A stretch of 64,000 bases of DNA, taken from assembly GCA_941918925.1 (NCBI GenBank), contig OW799235.1, positions 20,933,201-20,997,200 of the forward strand. The letters are read 5' to 3'. The stretch comes from Phyto melanocephala. Lineage: Eukaryota; Arthropoda; Insecta; Diptera; Rhinophoridae. Made by a program: the position numbers and the translations under genes. Of the stretch, positions 45,494 to 58,584 are shown one piece after another (the first letter of the stretch is position 1; each line of letters opens with the position of its first letter). The notes beneath the pieces are model-generated. The model was not told the DNA's origin, ran no database searches, and worked only from the letters and a program-made list of their open reading frames with translations.

Positions 45494-46145
45494 TTATTCC
45501 GTATAAGTATACTGAAACAGTGCAGCCGATGGCACTCTTACCGGCACCAATTGACTCTGGCCATCGGGCGTACGATAAACCATATATTCTCTACCGTTTA
45601 TGAATTTTCTTAAACCTGTCGATGTTATGCCCATACCACCATATTGTGAATCGGCAACTGCTGGTCGTAACGCTCCAAATCCACCATTACGATTAGTCCC
45701 AAAATTTACCGCTTGTTGCCAACGCTTCATGTTAGCCTTACTTTGATTACCCTTACCACTGTATATACTTTGATAAGGTGGCGGTGGTGTTGCATTATTA
45801 AGCTGAGAACTTGTAAGTATTTTCTTAGTACTATCCGTGCTGATCTTATGCCAAAACCACTTGTGTGGCTTAATTTGATGACCATTCGGTGTGCGACCGA
45901 CACCATGTGTAGCCCACTGATTGTGCGTGCTATGACGACTGTTAATGTAGCGAAATATAAGTTCTGTGCTGAATACGACAATAGCTGTGGCAAAACCGGC
46001 AAACATAATATAATAGGTCATCATTAAATCACCGTTTCGCAGTTGTCTTTCAGTGCCTCCCAAATCCTGGGGACATATTTCGGCATTAGGTATGTCTTTA
46101 GCTGAGAGATGTTTTATGATGCCCGATTCGACGAGATTTAGTAAT
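45494..46145 (-). CDS. Ir76b: Ir76b exon 5 (TM3 and C-terminal tail)
   Basis: The acceptor TCTTTTTAG ends at 46146 and the exon begins LLNLVESGIIKHLSAKD. TM3 is followed by a cytoplasmic tail of about 130 residues rich in Gly, Asn and Pro. The stop is at 45494. Confidence 0.87.
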
Positions 46146-49100
46146 CTAAAAAGATGAAAATATTTATTTTATACAACTTTAATTATTTCCATTGCTTGTA
46201 GTAGGGTAACAGAATAGAGTGTACGGGTGGCATCAAACTCGAAAACTTTAGACTAACAGACTGTATCTAATCAGTCTTATCGAATCGAAACCAAAATACA
46301 ATCAAAGATTTAAAAAAGTACCGTTTTTAATTATATTTTAATGCCGAATCTTTATAAAAAAAATACCAAAGCTATTCACGTCATCATCATAAGCCATGCA
46401 AAATTGTGCATATGTGACATGAGAACCACTTTTAACAATACGTAACAGCAGACATTATGCTTATGGAAATAAAATTTTAAAATGAACATAACTACAGTGC
46501 TTATATTTTAGAATTTTTTTCTTTTTTAACTTGTTTCCTTTGTTACAAAAATTATCAAAGGATTTAACAGCTGATTTCTGTAGAAATTTGATTTATAAAT
46601 GTTTTTTATAATCCTTAAAGAATTTTTATGAATAAACGCATTTTAAGTGGCTTTGTTTGACAAAATTCTTTGCTAATTGTAAGGAAAAAACATACTTTCT
46701 TCGCCTTTACGATGGATTTATTATATATTCATTTTTTACACTAAAGCGTAGATTTTTTGGCAACTCAATTATACATGTTTTACTCAGAATGTACACTAAA
46801 GATATCAGAGCAAGAAGTAAAAGATAGATCAAAATTGTTTTCTACATAGTAGTTGTTGTTTTGTTAAAAAAAATACACTTTTACAATTTCGCACGACTCA
46901 AACGTTGTCGTGAATACCTTTACTAAGTAAACACATTATCAAGGTAACATAACCGTTTTATTTGTTTACTTTTTTTACATTTTAGTCAGCATCCTTAACA
47001 AATTGGCAAACATAGAAAATTTTTTTTTTTTTTTATAAATATTCAATAAATATTAAAAGAACACAAAAAACTTTAATTATTAAACATTGATTTTTGTGCA
47101 ACTACTTTTTAAATGAGACTGCTGAAAAATATTGTAATTTTTTTAATTCTTCTTTATTATACTTACTCCCTATCAAACAGTTCACTTAAATTGCTGCCAA
47201 TTGGATAAGCAAATGAACGTTTCTTCTTCAAAAACGGTTCCTTAGCTTTAGCAAACGGACAATGAATTTTCTCATTGATCAAGCTGATGGTCTTCCGATA
47301 ACGATAATCCAAATACAAAGCATGTGTTATGGCCGGTCGATCACGCACCAACACATAACCATACTTCTCAACATAGGTGTGCAAATTAAAGGTGTCATTA
47401 GTGGCTTCAGTAAAGACAGCATAGTTTTGTTGAGCCATACGACTAAGCATTGATAAACTTTCGTTCGTCTGCAAATAGACAATTAGCAGTCAAAGAGTCA
47501 TAATGCTTGTGTATAATAAGTAGTAAAAAAAACTTACTGTTTTAATTGCATATTCAACACCACTGCCACGTTGTGAAACGAAGTGTTTATTTTTAATCAA
47601 TATATCGTTGACCGTATTAAAGGGCAATGTAAACTTTGATAGCGTGAGAAAAGCCGTTAAATTTGCTGTATAAAATGAGGTCAATATTGTGATGAATATC
47701 CACCAGGTAGCAAATAATAAACGTGTTGAATCTAAAATAAATGACAGTCGTAATAATTATTATTTTTTTTTAATATATAAAAGTTACAGTTGCGATCAGA
47801 ATAAACAGAAATAACGCTTTTTTTTTTTTCTTTGGGAAATATTAATCTGTAAAACGGAATTTATTTCCCTATTTCCGTAATGCACACTTTTCTTAAGCTT
47901 AAATTAAACGTGCCATTGCCATAATGTCATAGCCATAAGAAACCAAAATTCAATTGATTGCTATGGTTATGGCGACAATCACATATAATCAAATACATTG
48001 TTTTCCATTAGTTTGATTTAAACAGCTGTTTTGTATTGTTATGTTTATGGCACGTCTAATTTGAAATTTTAACGTTACGACTTGTATTCTTCCTATTGTG
48101 TCATATTCAATGGTAAGCAAAATTGTGATTATGAATTATCAATAATTAAGCTGTCATTCTTTAATATTCATTAAGTAAGAAACAGGGCATATTCATACAT
48201 CAGGTAGTCTCGATTCGTCAGCTGTTTATTTTTTTCTTCACTTATATTAAATTTCAGCTGTCAAAGTTCATAGATAACAAAGTATTTTCTCTCTTCTTTC
48301 ATTTATTTCAAATGTCAAAGTTTATAGATAAAAAATATAAACAAAAAATCTATCTCCAAACTGCGATTACCTGATGAATAAATATGCCTTGAGTAAGAAC
48401 TAAGGAAATTTTACACCATAGAATTACACACTTTTATTGTAAAAATTTACTATCGAAATGATGAAATTTTAATTTTCCATACAATCAGGCATTTTCAAAG
48501 ACCATTGTGGTAAATTTAATCGCTAAATTCAAGACTCAAGACTTGCAATGCCGTAAACTAGAATAATACAATCGTAGTAATCCTAACATGTCTACTGTAC
48601 AGACGAGTGTTAAAAATGAGCACGGCGCTTTGCATAACATTTCACATAAATATTTAAACAGAACTTTGATTTAATATAATTTTCTATTCGAATTGGTATC
48701 TAAAACACATCTCAGATTCAGACCGTATGTTCTTATGCTGGCCGCCGCTTATAGCCGTCTCAAACGTCTGTGCCTAAAAATTTTGCGAAAGGTTGTTGTT
48801 GCAGGTCTCTGTTAGTCTGATTTTAGTTTTTATTTACTTTTCTCAGAATTCTTTTTATGTCTTAGCTATCTCTACCATCTCCAGTATGTGCATTTGGAAT
48901 AAATTAGCTATAATTTTTGTGTCTCCTTAATTTTTTGCAATTACATATTTAGCAATATTTATTTTAATAATTGTTTGATTATGACTGTTGAATTTGTATC
49001 AGCTGATTTAGATTTGAAGGGTGGTTTACAAGAGTTGCCTTTTTTAATTTTCTAAATTTATAATGTTTGAACTTAGATGAATTTTAAAATTGATTTAATA

Positions 49101-52100
49101 TATTTTTATTATTCTGGCGCAACAAAAAATAAAAACTCAACAACTAAATTAGATTATTTAACGTTACTGTAGTTGATTTTATTATGAGCCGTATGTTTTC
49201 GAATTACTTCGGTAATTTTAGCACTTAAAAAGTTTAAAACCTTTAAAAATAAAAACTGACCGAGCATTGTATTTATGCGGAGAACGTTTGTGAATTGAAT
49301 TATTAACTAACTGAACTAAAATAATATTTTTTCAGTGATAGGGGTCTAACGAAAATTGTCTTTGTTACCAAACCATGTAAATCGGTTTTTAGTGGCCACA
49401 ATTACCTTATTGTAATATTAATAATCAAAAACACGGTATCACAATTCATACACCGGACAAAGCAATATAATTGTTGCTTGTAAAAATGGTCGCTTAATTT
49501 CTAGATTTGCCATTGTAGCCACGTTCTCATAATTTAACACCGACGGACCGAATTTACGTGAAACAAAGTGCAAAGTTAAGAATATAATTGAAGCATTGCA
49601 TAAAAATGTGGTTCAGCATTAATTTTCAAAAACAAAATATGTCAATAAACTCATTAAGCTAATTTCTCTCACCCTTTACTAATGAGACAATGTAAACTAC
49701 ACTTAATTAGCACTAAATACAATTCACAACATTAAAGTTCATTGACATGCATGCATATTATGTTTACTCGCAAGCATACGCTTATGGACATATCGACATG
49801 TATAATTAATTACTATTTGTAATGTAAATATTCAATATAAAAATTGTTCTAGTGAAATACATAGTAGTTGAGTTAGTTTTCTTCACATATATTTGTTTTT
49901 ACTGAACTGTTTATCCTTTGTTTTCGTATATTAAATTGTAAACATAAAATTATTGTTGATCCTGTAATACACGAAATATAAAAATTTACGTACGCATGCG
50001 GCTGTGACATGATTTTGACGTCATCATAAAGCATAGATGTAACCGCTTTGTACCGCATGCAGCCACCACGACTATTTTAAAAAATGTAATCAAAGTACTG
50101 AATATTCTAGTGACTGCAGGCCCACATGCGCATGTGGCTTTTTAGATTTCCTGTACTATAACTGTAGTATTTGAAAAAAAAATACAAGCGGAGCTCACTT
50201 TTTGTTGCACCCTACCCTTGCAAGTTGTGTAGATCATGCAAGTCTAGCAAAAAATAATTATTTTGCAAGACTACACAAACAAATTATGTTAAACGGCAAT
50301 TTGCATCACTTCATAGTGGTTCAGTAGTAGGACGTAGTGGTCAAATGGCGATGTTAGATTTTTTCACCGTTAATTCGCTCAAATATTTACTATTAGTGAT
50401 ACTACTAAAACATGTAAAATAATTTGCAATCAGTTGTTTTTTACATTTACTTTTGTGTCAAAACAACTTTCCTTATCTTTTTCAGCTGTGCACTGCAGTG
50501 CTAATAAAGTTAATTTCTAGTGCATGTTTTCCAAAGAAAGAAACATTTTTGACTTATTTGGGGAATTCACAGTAGTATCATAAAATCATATGTCCTATAA
50601 TAATAGCATGAAAAATTAAGACTATTGTGAACAACCCATCATAATTAAGTGTGCTATTTTTAATTTAAATCAGCTGATGTAAAACAATTTTAAAAATAAA
50701 TATTTTCTTTAATAATGCCAAAAACAAGTGAAAAAAAAAACAAAATAATTGCCAGTTTGTGCGAAAAGTACATTTTAGATGTTTTAATGGCAGACTCAAG
50801 TAAATAAATCACAAGTAAATTAAATTTTGTTCGATAAACAAAAACAGCAGAGTCCTCAGCCGATCATATCTGACGCCACCAGTGATTTGTTATCAAAAAT
50901 TAGCAACTGCGCTTACATTTGGATGTCGGCCCGATAAAATTATACAATGAACGGCGACGGCTTACAAAAACTATTGCGGCTTGGCTTAGCCGGCTGAGCC
51001 GTTTAGCACAATACGACAGCACAATAAACATAGCGTACAAAGTTCTATTATTATAAGACACTTTTTGTTTGAAAAGCAACAACAACATTTTTAAACCATT
51101 GTAAAATTGTAGAACAATATGACAATATGACATGTTAAGACACCTTGTGAATCACCAAATTGTTTTACAATGGATATTTAAGTTGAATGTGTTTACCGTT
51201 ATTATTATGTATTTAATAATTTTTTAAGCAAAACGTATTTTGCGGAAAGCGGTTTCGCGACAAATTAATTTTCAAGTGCACTTGAGCAAATGTGAACAAC
51301 TAAAGGTCAGTGCCATGAAATTTTGCAAGAACAGCTGACTAATGATTTAAAACAAATAACTAAAAACCTGAGATTTTAAAGCTTTACGGCGGCAGAGGAC
51401 GACACATTATTAAATGATGTTGACAAAAAATAAAAACTGATTTTATATAAGAGAACGGCTGCAGCTATTTAATATTTTTAGCATATTTTTTTTTATTCAA
51501 ATTAAATTTTACGCATTTCCGTAATTTTGCCTGACTAAATAAAGTAATTTGAATACCTTTGTTATTTATAAAAATATAAAATAGTAATTGATGTCATCAG
51601 GATAATGCAAAATTTTTATTATTTTTTACTCACAAATTTAATATGTGCATTTATTAGAAAGCATTATCAGCATGTCACTTTTTATATCACATTTAACATT
51701 TATTGATTTTATTATTTAAACTAATATTAATACTTTTAATTTATATGTTGGTCAAATAAAAAATGTAGGAATTTACATATTTGATGACATTATAATGGAA
51801 TAATTGTTTATTATCTAAATGGCGAATTGACCTGAAAGGGGGCGTATAAAGTTATATAAAACGTCAATTAAATATAATTTCTTAGCACACGTAATTTTAA
51901 AAATTTTCCAATGTGTGTAAATAAATTAAAAAAATTAACCTAATGGTTTGTTAGCTATAGATAAACATTAAGATAAATAACTAGTTTTCACTGAGTCCTA
52001 AATTTTTATTAAATATTGATTAGCATTTTATGTAAAAAAAATGAAGAATAAATTGATCCTGAAATTTGCAATCGTATTAATAATAGGTAAATTGACTGAG

Positions 52101-55100
52101 GACTGCAAATGTCTAAAGGGTTCTCCAGTACATGAGAATTGATAGAAAAAACTTACAAGCTAACTATATGTGAGTTATAAATGTAATGTTTTTAAGTTTC
52201 CTTTATTTCATTATGTATGGAATTTGAATAAAAATTTTAAGTTCACTTTTGAATTAATGTGCTTTATTTTATATTATAAATTAAACCTCACAATGAATAA
52301 CCCGATAATATATATAAAGTAGAAACAGGAAATATTATTATATTTTATTGATAAGTTATGAGATTTTTTACAAAAAAGTAATTAAAGTTTTTGTAAACAA
52401 GTAAGAGCATTATATTCGTCCGTGCAAAATTTGTATACCCACCACCAATTTGATGTACTTTTATAGCACAAAAAATATTATTTAGTTATTAACAGTAATC
52501 CCTATGGAATAATATCTTTATACTAAAATAAGTTACACTTTCTTTATGTAGCTTCGATATGCTTGTAAAATATTTTCATAAATTGAGTATTTTAATGAAA
52601 GTGGGCGTTAAAGAAGACGTATCAAAAAAGTTTCTTCTAATAAATATAACTCTGATATTTCATTATAGAGTCCTTTATTATTCCAAAATCTTTATTCATA
52701 GAGAAATAATATGAATTTGAGATAAAGCATTATATGAGAGGTGGGCGTAAAAGTAGGAGTGTCACCCTTATTTTTCGTAAGTGCAAAGCCTTTGACCAAA
52801 AAGCAATGTTTGCGAAATTTCAGAATCATACATCTAATTTTGTCGGTTTAATTAAGTTTTAAATTTTAAATATACCGAAAAATGCACTGTGCAGTATAAA
52901 TTTTCGTACATTTTGATCTATAACTCCTTTTCTGATGCATGGATTTAAGCAATTTTCAGGAAAATATCTTTTTTACTCAGGAATAATACGTTCGAAATTT
53001 CATAGCTCTACGTTAATGCGTTTGGATACAATTGGATTATATTCAATGTTGGAAGGACATGGTTTTTTTCACCTACTCTTTCATTACGAGCTATAACTCT
53101 TTCTAATATTCCGATTTAGTTCATTTTCAATACCAAGCAAACCTTGTGTATAAGAAATATTTTGGTAAAATTTCAGCCCCCTAGCTTTTTCCGTCCAACC
53201 TCTATCGTGCTTTTAACAGACGGACAGACGGATGGACATAGCTAGATCGTCACAAAATGAATCCTCGATTCAGAAAATATACACTTTATGGGGTCTAAAT
53301 TATATATTTCTATGTGTTACAAACGCAATAACAAAATGAATAAAAAAAATGAAAAGATCAATATTTTTATGACACATTTACTTACGATGGCGTATGATTA
53401 ATTTATAATTACAACATAATTCAACATTTATTATACGCCATTAACAAATAGCTTAGTGAAGATTTTTATGCAGTCTTTCACTTATTTCTTTGACTTAAAG
53501 ACACAAAAATTCAGCAAAAAAGCATCTCTGCTATTTCTGATTGATTTTTACCAGGCGATAGAACCTCAAAAAGGTACAGTTTTTTTTTCTAAAACTATTT
53601 CAAATGTTTGATATTAACGCAAGATTTGATTTAAATAGAAAACACAGTTGTTAGACATTCTATTGTTATTTTTTTATTGAATCATATACATAGGATAGGG
53701 TTATTCATAGAAGAATACATTGGGCTAATGGTCACCATGGCTTTTCATGCATATACGCACTTGTTTGTCGAAATTTTTCATGTCCATTTTGTATCAATGA
53801 GGCAGAATTTCGTTGCAGCGTTAAATCGATGCAGCGTTAAAGCTCCTCTTTTAAAGCTGGTTGACATAGATCTGCAATAGAGCCCTTCATGAATAAGAGT
53901 CCTGTTACATAAAACAGCAATGAATACTCACACTACACAATATGCATTCACTGTGTTGTACAATTTTGTTTTAAATGGAAATATCAATAGAGGTTCAGCA
54001 TTGCCGAAATTTTTAACGTAATTGGGATTGGAAATTTTATAGATAATAATATAATTGCTAAAACTAATTTTTTCTATTAATTTAATTTATAATTATTGTT
54101 TATTATTTTTTTTTTTCTGATAACTGAAAATTTTTTTTCATTACTGATAAAATTAACTTTTTTTATATACATATAAATTATATGAATTTTAAAACTGATC
54201 TATATAAAAAACTTAATTAAAAAAATAAAAATTTTTCAACATAAGTTATATCATTTCATTTAAGAAATGAAAGAAATTTACATGCATATCTATTTTTAGG
54301 TATAATAAAAAAAATATATATTCTAAATAATTCATATCAAGTGAAAAGTAATGAATAATTATAAAAAATCATTGACCAAAGCGTCTAAAGTTTTTTAATT
54401 TATAATAAAAATTTTTCATACAAAAATAATTTTCCTACTAAACAATTTGATTAATCCAAGCGCCTAGTTATGCATGAATAAAAAAATCTATCGCACCAAA
54501 GTTACATCCCTGCAAAAAAATCCATTCTGTGCTAATTTCTCTTTTTGCAATCTACTTTCGCTTTACACATTTTTTGCTCTATGTTGATATGACAAAGAAA
54601 AAAGGTGTACATTATTTTTTTAGTGAATGCATGATTTTAAAGTAGTGTATAGCTTTTTGTTTTTTATTGCTGTGCTGTGTAGTGTACAGAGAAAATACGA
54701 TCATATTTAATCATGTTCTTCTCTATCTCATTTACTTTCTTTATTTGGTGTATGGTGAATTGTGTCACAGTATTAAGCTGAGTTCACTGTTATTTAAATA
54801 AATGAATGAAGTAATGGAGGTCTTAATCAGTGATTTCAAATGTACCCATAAAAATAAATCTAATGGTGTTAGATAAAAGTATCAATTAATCTCTTTGCAG
54901 TTGACGAAGTTAAAACATTATTCCGACCATATGTTGTATGAAATTTTCTAACTTTTAAAATAATAATTATGTATTAACAATGTTCTATCCATGGTGTAAT
55001 TACATAAGGTGATAGCATAAAGGAGAGCAATTTTTGTCTCTCTTTTTTTATGTATGGAGTTTGACAATTTCCAAAGTTGAAATAATTTTTTTAAATATGT

Positions 55101-58100
55101 AGTTTGACATTCTCCAGAACACAAAAAAATAGTCAGTTGGGCTGGCAACGCCACCTTGTATAAGTGTACCCTGGTTCTATCGTGCAATGCTCCATTTTTA
55201 CTAACCCTCAACTGTCAGCTGTCGAATTTTTGTTAGGGTTGCCAATACTTTACTGCACAAATTGCGACAAATTCAAATCTTGCGTTATTTTGGGACTCGC
55301 TTTAAGTGTTTTAAATATTTTTTTTTTTGTTTATATAAAAGTTTAATAACGTTTATCCTTATTTTCTTTTGAATTTTTGGATAATTAGTTCTTTTTATAT
55401 GTTTAATGTTTAATAAACTATATGCTTGCATAGCCTTTAAACAACACTCACCTGCAATTGGCGACAAGATACTGCCCTGTTTCATTAAAGCACCATAAAC
55501 GAACCATGCGCAATGTCCTAATGAATAAGGTTTTTGTTCCGTATCACCGGTCAGCTTATTGCGCAATATTATTAAGAAATATATAACTGGTCCAACAGTT
55601 AGCAATGAAACAAAAATTAAAATCCAAACCCAATAATCAAATGGTGCCATTAGACCTGAACCCGTAGCAGATTCACTAGGACGACGCATAACCATTATCC
55701 ATTCACCCTCATCTAAAGTGGTAGTAGAATAGAAAATAAAACCACGTTGTTCCGAAAGTAAGGGCAGAAATGCTGCTCCAATATCGGCTTGCTGATAAGT
55801 AGAAAAAAACACACAGAAAAAATAAATTAATCAAATGCTCACCTCTGCCTAATATTTATTAATAATTATTCAAGATAATGAAAGATTGTATTTAAATCTG
55901 GTACCTCTACAAAATCTATACAGCTACATTTCAAGTAAAGTAAGAATGGAACGATGATTATGCTAAGTTTCATTATTAACTCATTTGATTATTTGAACTA
56001 ATTGAAAAAATAAAAATATAATAATGATGTGATTTCGTACAAAATAATAAATAATATTGTTATCTTATTGTGATTCTTGTTTAGTTAATTTATTTAATAC
56101 AAAATAATATGAATCGTGCAATTTTAGCCTTCTTATGTGCGTAAAGTTTGAAACCCGACAATGTCTTGAAAGTAGGTTAACAGCTAATATCTGGTGCACT
56201 TTGTAAGGAAACTTCATTAAGTTTTCATTTAATTTTTCTGTAAGGTACATCTATTAAATTCTTATCTCGTGATACGTGATTTGGACAATACTCTCGAATA
56301 CTTAGTCATTTCTTTAGCCACAACGGGCAATTTTTAGGAGAACAATTTACCTAAACCTACCATTTCTTGTTGTTCCATATTCTTCAAGACCAGTGTCCAA
56401 GATAGTATTACTTGCTCACTTTACTAAACCTACACCAAGTTATAAAGTAAAAAAAAATTAAGCACTTATTCCCTTAATTAAAATTTATAAACTTTGCAAA
56501 TTTTAAGGCTGTGTTGACATATGTCGCCATTTGAAAAAAATTATAGCATCTCACGGTAAAATTCCTACAATTTTCCCTTCATATTAATGGTGATTTCTTT
56601 TCTTAAGAAAAATTCTGCAAAAAATTTTGTATAGTTTTTTTAATTGTCGAATGGAAGACGCATGGAAGACGTTGATGTTTCACTTACAACATCTTACATC
56701 TTGCTTAAAAAAAATTTAATAAATTGTAGGTAAATGTCAAATTGTCAATATATGATTTATAAAATTTGGGGATTCTTTTTATTTGAGTTCATATGTACGC
56801 ATTTTTAATTACAAATATATAAATGTGCAAATATATGTACAAACATATATTAATATTTTGATGATGCTTACGTTTTTGATCTTAAACTGGAGGTACATAA
56901 AATGCTTTAAAGCTTCAACGCTTTTGATGCATTGTATACTATTCGCGCGTTAAAAATTTAAATTTATAGTCTTTTTGCATTTGTTTACATTTAACATCTC
57001 CATCAATTTGCAAAGATGTCTTTAGAAGATGTTCCTCTCTCATTTTATTCCTCTCAATATCTTTCGATTATTTTGATGTCATCACTACAAAGCAACACTG
57101 AATAAGAACAAAAACGTAAACATCGTTAAAATTTTATCATATGTATGTATGTGCACATACATTTGTAATTAAAAATGGCTTCATATGCACCTTAATTACA
57201 ACTTGATAATTATTAAAATTTTATTAATGTAATTTTTAAATGTTTTCAACATGTTCCATACGTTCCTACAAGGTGTTGCTCAGTGTAAAAAGGCTAATAC
57301 ATGTCACGCTTTTTAGACAACATCACAATACAAGTTTTATGTCAATCGAAAGAAGCTGAACTTTTAGCGGCGCGTACGTTTAAAACTTATTTGTATATCT
57401 TGCCTTATAAAATCATATTACTTCAATTGCTTTAACAGAATTCTTAAGCTCAAATTAGACGTGTCATAACCATAATTATACAAAACAGCTGTTTGAACCA
57501 CGAAACCACGGAAATGGCTTTTCCCCTCAGCCCGATCTGTGAAATCGTGGATTCAGAGTGAAAAAGTTGACATCTTCTCCCGACCTAAATATCAACGAAA
57601 ACGTCTGGGTATTGTTGGTTAGAAAAGTGTAGGAGTCGGTAAAACAATACAATACAAAAACTAAACTAATAGAAGGCATCAAACACACTTGGTTCACCAT
57701 TTTGTGCAGACGTGATTCTGTTTGAGCATTCAAGTGTAGCATGACTTGACTATTAGAATGCAAAAGGTATGTTTAAGCTGAAAGTCCACACAATGCAATG
57801 TACACTTTTTCTTATCTTACACTTTTTTTAAAAAAATTATATCAATATAATTGTAAGTACCAGAGAATAAGGCATGGGATGCCTTGATGCCTAATTTTTT
57901 AATCTTCATAAGCGGCGTGAAAATAAATTTTATTAAATAATATTATTTAGAAACATTTCCCTTTAAACAAACTTGCATTTGATTGTTATTATACACTTGC
58001 CTTAAGCTATTTGTGCAATTGATGGAAAACATACTCTTATTTTAGATTATTTAGATGCTGCAGTTAAAATGTTAACACGACATTTCTTTATAAAAAAAAT

Positions 58101-58584
58101 TGTTCCAAACACATTCAAAACTTACCGTTGTATTTAACATTTCTATTAAACTATTGGCAAAATCAGTTTTTGAACCAATGATATTGCCTTTTGGTACCAA
58201 AACTTCATAAGTAAAATTAAATTTGTCCTTTAGAAAATCAATCAATTCAAAAGCCACTCCCAGCCCCACAATCGTGCCATTATCGTACTTTTTGGTATAA
58301 CTCAGAGGATAATCCTCCAGTGTAGCTATACGTAAATGCCTTCCATTTATCCACTCCCTTAAGTTTGATAATTTTTGTGCTTTATGGGCTAATGTCTCTA
58401 ACGTTTCAATTGGTACATCATCCAATGGACGATCTGCTATATCTTCTAATGGCTTTAACTCTACACCAGTAATAACTTCTCCATTTTCATTTAGACGTAT
58501 CAAACCATCAGGATAATTTACAGTTTCATTGGAACATAACAAACACAAAGCTCCTGCCAATATTAGTTCAACTCCAGTAGCCAT
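45494..58584 (-). CDS. Ir76b: Ionotropic receptor co-receptor, Ir76b-like, five exons
   Basis: Exons 58584-58126, 55791-55452, 47731-47538, 47468-47167 and 46145-45494 join in frame (1947 nt) to give 648 aa. All introns have GT-AG ends. The N-terminus is short, with a hydrophobic start (VELILAGALCLLC) and no large amino-terminal domain. The first ligand-binding lobe starts near LRIATLEDYPLSYT. Membrane segment 1 is FDYWVWILIFVSLLTVG, the pore loop is CAWFVYGALMKQGS, and segment 2 contains FYTANLTAFLTLSKF. The second lobe has LVRDRPAITHAL and CPFAKAKEPFLKKKRSFAYP, and segment 3 follows (MMTYYIMFAGFATAIVVF). Where ionotropic glutamate receptors have the glutamate-binding arginine, this protein reads PLLSEQ, so the arginine is absent. 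Short N-terminus, length and motifs point to Ir76b, a broadly used chemosensory co-receptor for amines, amino acids and salt. Ir93a and Ir25a are disfavoured because both carry long N-terminal domains. Confidence 0.85.
46146..47166 (-). other. Ir76b intron 4 (~1.0 kb)
   Basis: GT-AG intron with AT-rich content and no recognised element. Confidence 0.75.
47167..47468 (-). CDS. Ir76b: Ir76b exon 4 (second ligand-binding lobe)
   Basis: The acceptor ATTTGCAG ends at 47469 and the exon begins TNESLSML. The donor GTAAGT is at 47166, phase 2, after LFDR. Confidence 0.87.
47538..47731 (-). CDS. Ir76b: Ir76b exon 3 (TM2)
   Basis: The acceptor TATTTTAG ends at 47732. The split codon becomes GAT and the exon reads DSTRLLFATWWIF and then FYTANLTAFLT. 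The donor GTAAGT is at 47537, phase 0. Confidence 0.87.
47894..48068. mobile_element. MITE-like inverted repeat, family B
   Basis: AAATTAAACGTGCCATTGCC at the left is answered on the other strand by AAATTAGACGTGCCATAAAC at the right. AAACAGCTGTTTTGTAT lies next to the right arm. A single related arm, AAATTAGACGTGTCATAACC...CAAAACAGCTGTTTGAA, occurs at about 57451-57497 in intron 1. Confidence 0.6.
48186..48389. repeat. Inverted repeat with ~28-bp arms
   Basis: GGCATATTCATACATCAGGT at the left and ACCTGATGAATAAATATGCC at the right are reverse complements with few differences. The interior is non-coding and includes two related TGTCAAAGTT(C/T)ATAGATA stretches. Confidence 0.6.
52225..52305. 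mobile_element. Mariner-like 3' end fragment
   Basis: AAATTTTAAGTTCACTTTTGAA...TATTATAAATTAAACCTCACAATGAATAACCCG closely follows the last 80 bp of the element at 44178-45031. The rest of the transposon is absent. Confidence 0.7.
52388..53345 (-). repeat. Family A copy, inverted orientation
   Basis: It starts AACAAGTAAGAGCATTATATTCG (52396) with TATACCCACCACC behind. It contains CGACGATCTAGC-type and GACGGACAGACGG boxes and ends near CTTTATGGGGTCTAAATTAT and GTTACAAACGCAATAAC. Its middle (about 52850-53050) is the reverse complement of about 16770-16960. Confidence 0.75.
55452..55791 (-). CDS. Ir76b: Ir76b exon 2 (TM1 and pore loop)
   Basis: The acceptor CTTATCAG ends at 55792 and the exon begins QADIGAAFLPLL. 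The donor GTGAGT is at 55451, phase 1, after SPIA. Confidence 0.87.
55792..58125 (-). other. Ir76b intron 1 (~2.3 kb)
   Basis: GT-AG intron. It holds the family B arm at about 57443-57500 and otherwise AT-rich sequence without a recognised gene. Confidence 0.7.
58126..58584 (-). CDS. Ir76b: Ir76b exon 1
   Basis: The exon has 153 codons. I chose ATG 58584 (AAAAGCATGG) because the frame upstream starts only with TTG. The donor is GTAAGT at 58125, phase 0, after MLNTT. Confidence 0.85.

Larger units (their letters stand above)
47732..55451 (-). other. Ir76b intron 2 (~7.7 kb), repeat-rich
   Basis: The intron holds two MITE-like inverted repeats (47894-48068, 48186-48389), a mariner-end fragment (about 52225-52305) and a family A copy (52388-53345). 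It also has a CRE octamer TGACGTCA at 50016-50023 and a 16-bp palindrome CCACATGCGCATGTGG at 50122-50137. No nested gene is supported; small frames at 53677-53880 and 54948-55211 have no recognisable motifs. Confidence 0.7.

Noticed and set aside
53677..53880. 67-codon frame in Ir76b intron 2
   Set aside because: No recognisable domain or splice partners, and it lies on the opposite strand to the host gene.
45494..58584. Ir93a or Ir25a identity for the receptor
   Set aside because: Those co-receptors have long amino-terminal domains. Here only about 90 residues precede the first ligand-binding lobe.
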